From NCBI RefSeq assembly GCF_002920615.1, contig NZ_PQSU01000007.1, positions 124,001 through 188,000 on the forward strand: DNA of 64,000 nt, read 5' to 3'. Of this stretch, positions 63,175-64,000 are shown piece after piece. Made by a program: the position numbers and the translations under genes. The notes under the pieces were generated by a model that worked only from the letters and a program-made list of their open reading frames with translations, ran no database searches and had not been told where the DNA came from. Position 1 is the first letter of the stretch. Every line of letters starts with the position of its first letter. Origin of the DNA: Streptomyces sp. Ru62. GTDB lineage: Bacteria > Actinomycetota > Actinomycetes > Streptomycetales > Streptomycetaceae.

Positions 63175-64000
63175 ATGACGACGGCGACGGAGATGTTCCG
63201 CAGGGCACGGGACTTCCTGCTGGAACACCGAGAGGACTACGCCACCGCCTACGAGGGCTTCCGCTGGCCCCGGCCCGAGCACTTCAACTGGGCGCTGGAC
63301 TGGTTCGACGAGATCGCCGACGGCAACGACCGCACAGCGCTGCACATCGTCGAGGAGGACGGCACCGAGACCCGGCTCTCCTTCGCGGAGCTGTCCGAAC
63401 GGTCGAACCGGGTGGCCCGGTGGCTGCGCGAGCGCGGGGTCGCCGCCGAGGACCGCGTCCTCGTCATGCTCGGCAACCAGGCCGAGCTCTGGGAGACCGC
63501 GCTGGCCGCGATGAAGCTGCGCGCGGTCGTCATCCCGGCCACCCCGCTGCTCGGCCCGGCCGACCTCGCCGACCGGGTGGAGCGGGGGCGGGTGAAACAC
63601 GTCGTCGTCCGGGCGGAGGACACCGCCAAGTTCGCCGACGTGCCCGGCGCCTACACCCGGATCTCCGTCGGCGGCCTGCCGGAGGAGGGCTGGGAGCCGT
63701 ACGAGGACGCCTACGCGGCCCCCGCCGACTTCGTCCCGGACGGCCCGACGCTGGCCGACGACCCGCTGATGCTTTACTTCACCTCCGGGACGACCGCCCG
63801 CCCCAAGCTGGTCGAGCACACCCACACCTCGTACCCCATCGGGCACCTCGCCACCATGTACTGGATCGGCCTCAAGCCCGGCGACGTCCACCTGAACATC
63901 TCCTCGCCCGGCTGGGCCAAGCACGCCTGGTCCAATCTCTTCGCGCCGTGGAACGCGGAGGCGACCGTCTTCGTCTTCAACTACACCCGCTTCGACGCGG
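63175..64000 (+). CDS. AMP-binding acyl-CoA synthetase (N-terminal part; runs off the window)
   Basis: 275 residues are present with no stop before the right edge. ATG 63175 follows TAGGAGGAGA, a very strong site. The sequence starts MTTATEMFRRARDFLLEHRE and has the family landmarks RPEHFNWALDWFDEIA, ELSERSNRVARWLRERGV and the P-loop LYFTSGTTARPKLVEHTH (about 199-216), where Ala replaces the usual Gly after GTT. HFNWALDWFD is typical of medium-chain acyl-CoA/aryl-CoA ligases. The enzyme activates a carboxylic acid to acyl-AMP and then acyl-CoA. It is probably regulated by the divergent GAF-LuxR protein. Confidence 0.88.
   Translation, partial: MTTATEMFRRARDFLLEHREDYATAYEGFRWPRPEHFNWALDWFDEIADGNDRTALHIVEEDGTETRLSFAELSERSNRVARWLRERGVAAEDRVLVMLGNQAELWETALAAMKLRAVVIPATPLLGPADLADRVERGRVKHVVVRAEDTAKFADVPGAYTRISVGGLPEEGWEPYEDAYAAPADFVPDGPTLADDPLMLYFTSGTTARPKLVEHTHTSYPIGHLATMYWIGLKPGDVHLNISSPGWAKHAWSNLFAPWNAEATVFVFNYTRFDA

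Overview
The window looks like a chromosomal segment of a Streptomyces or a very close relative. Base composition is very GC-rich, coding third positions are almost all G or C, GTG starts are common, and several families are typical of the genus: a covalent-flavin alditol oxidase, secreted glycoside hydrolases with ricin-type lectin domains, a S. griseus trypsin-like protease, LAL and GAF-LuxR regulators, a DUF2637 membrane protein and a PknG-type kinase. I saw no rRNA, tRNA, CRISPR array, intact insertion sequence or phage module. All product names come from reading motifs and family resemblance; no database search was possible.

Layout. 0.4-3.8 kb: a lactococcin-972-type bacteriocin cassette (secreted peptide, DUF1430 membrane protein, ABC ATPase, 41-aa membrane peptide). 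3.9-7.8 kb: homocysteine methyltransferase, a PEP-mutase/isocitrate-lyase-family enzyme, and a TetR regulator co-transcribed with an alpha/beta hydrolase. 7.9-14.6 kb: a beta-galactoside locus (GH2 beta-galactosidase, secreted GH30-type enzyme, ROK regulator) with two decayed remnants, a jacalin-like lectin and the C-terminus of a sugar ABC permease. 14.7-19 kb: alditol oxidase, divergent hydroxyacid dehydrogenase and a radical SAM enzyme with an unusual Cys spacing. 19.2-24 kb: a sigma-like/zinc-finger/membrane/cellulose-binding chimera, a 23-aa peptide plus rsgA, and an ada-alkA/ogt alkylation-repair pair. 24.2-35 kb: secreted SGNH hydrolase, a regulator whose 3' end is tandemly repeated, a degenerate PP2C, pyruvate oxidase, HATPase, DUF2637, FhuF-like protein under an iron box, FadR-type regulator and a helical-repeat protein. 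35.4-44.2 kb: purine catabolism (PucR regulator, three-subunit xanthine dehydrogenase, NCS2 purine permease, XdhC). 44.2-47.4 kb: LysE exporter, SRPBCC, DUF2278 and a lipoprotein polysaccharide deacetylase. 47.5-55.7 kb: a five-gene protease-kinase-VWA-membrane protein-binding protein operon. 55.7-64 kb: patatin, AlkZ-like protein, secreted trypsin, LAL regulator, GAF-LuxR regulator and the start of an acyl-CoA synthetase.

The best candidate for an undescribed system is 47469-55655. A PknG-type kinase is translationally coupled to a trypsin-like protease upstream, followed by a VWA/zinc-ribbon protein, a GlnX-like four-helix membrane protein and a membrane-anchored solute-binding protein. The layout recalls the mycobacterial GlnH-GlnX-PknG nutrient-sensing pathway, but the sensor looks like a sugar-type binding protein and the protease and VWA modules are additions. 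Other notable items are the sigma-like/CBM2 membrane chimera, the CX8CX2C radical SAM enzyme, the bacteriocin cassette, the PP2C-like protein without metal ligands, and the AlkA domain that seems to have lost its catalytic loop.
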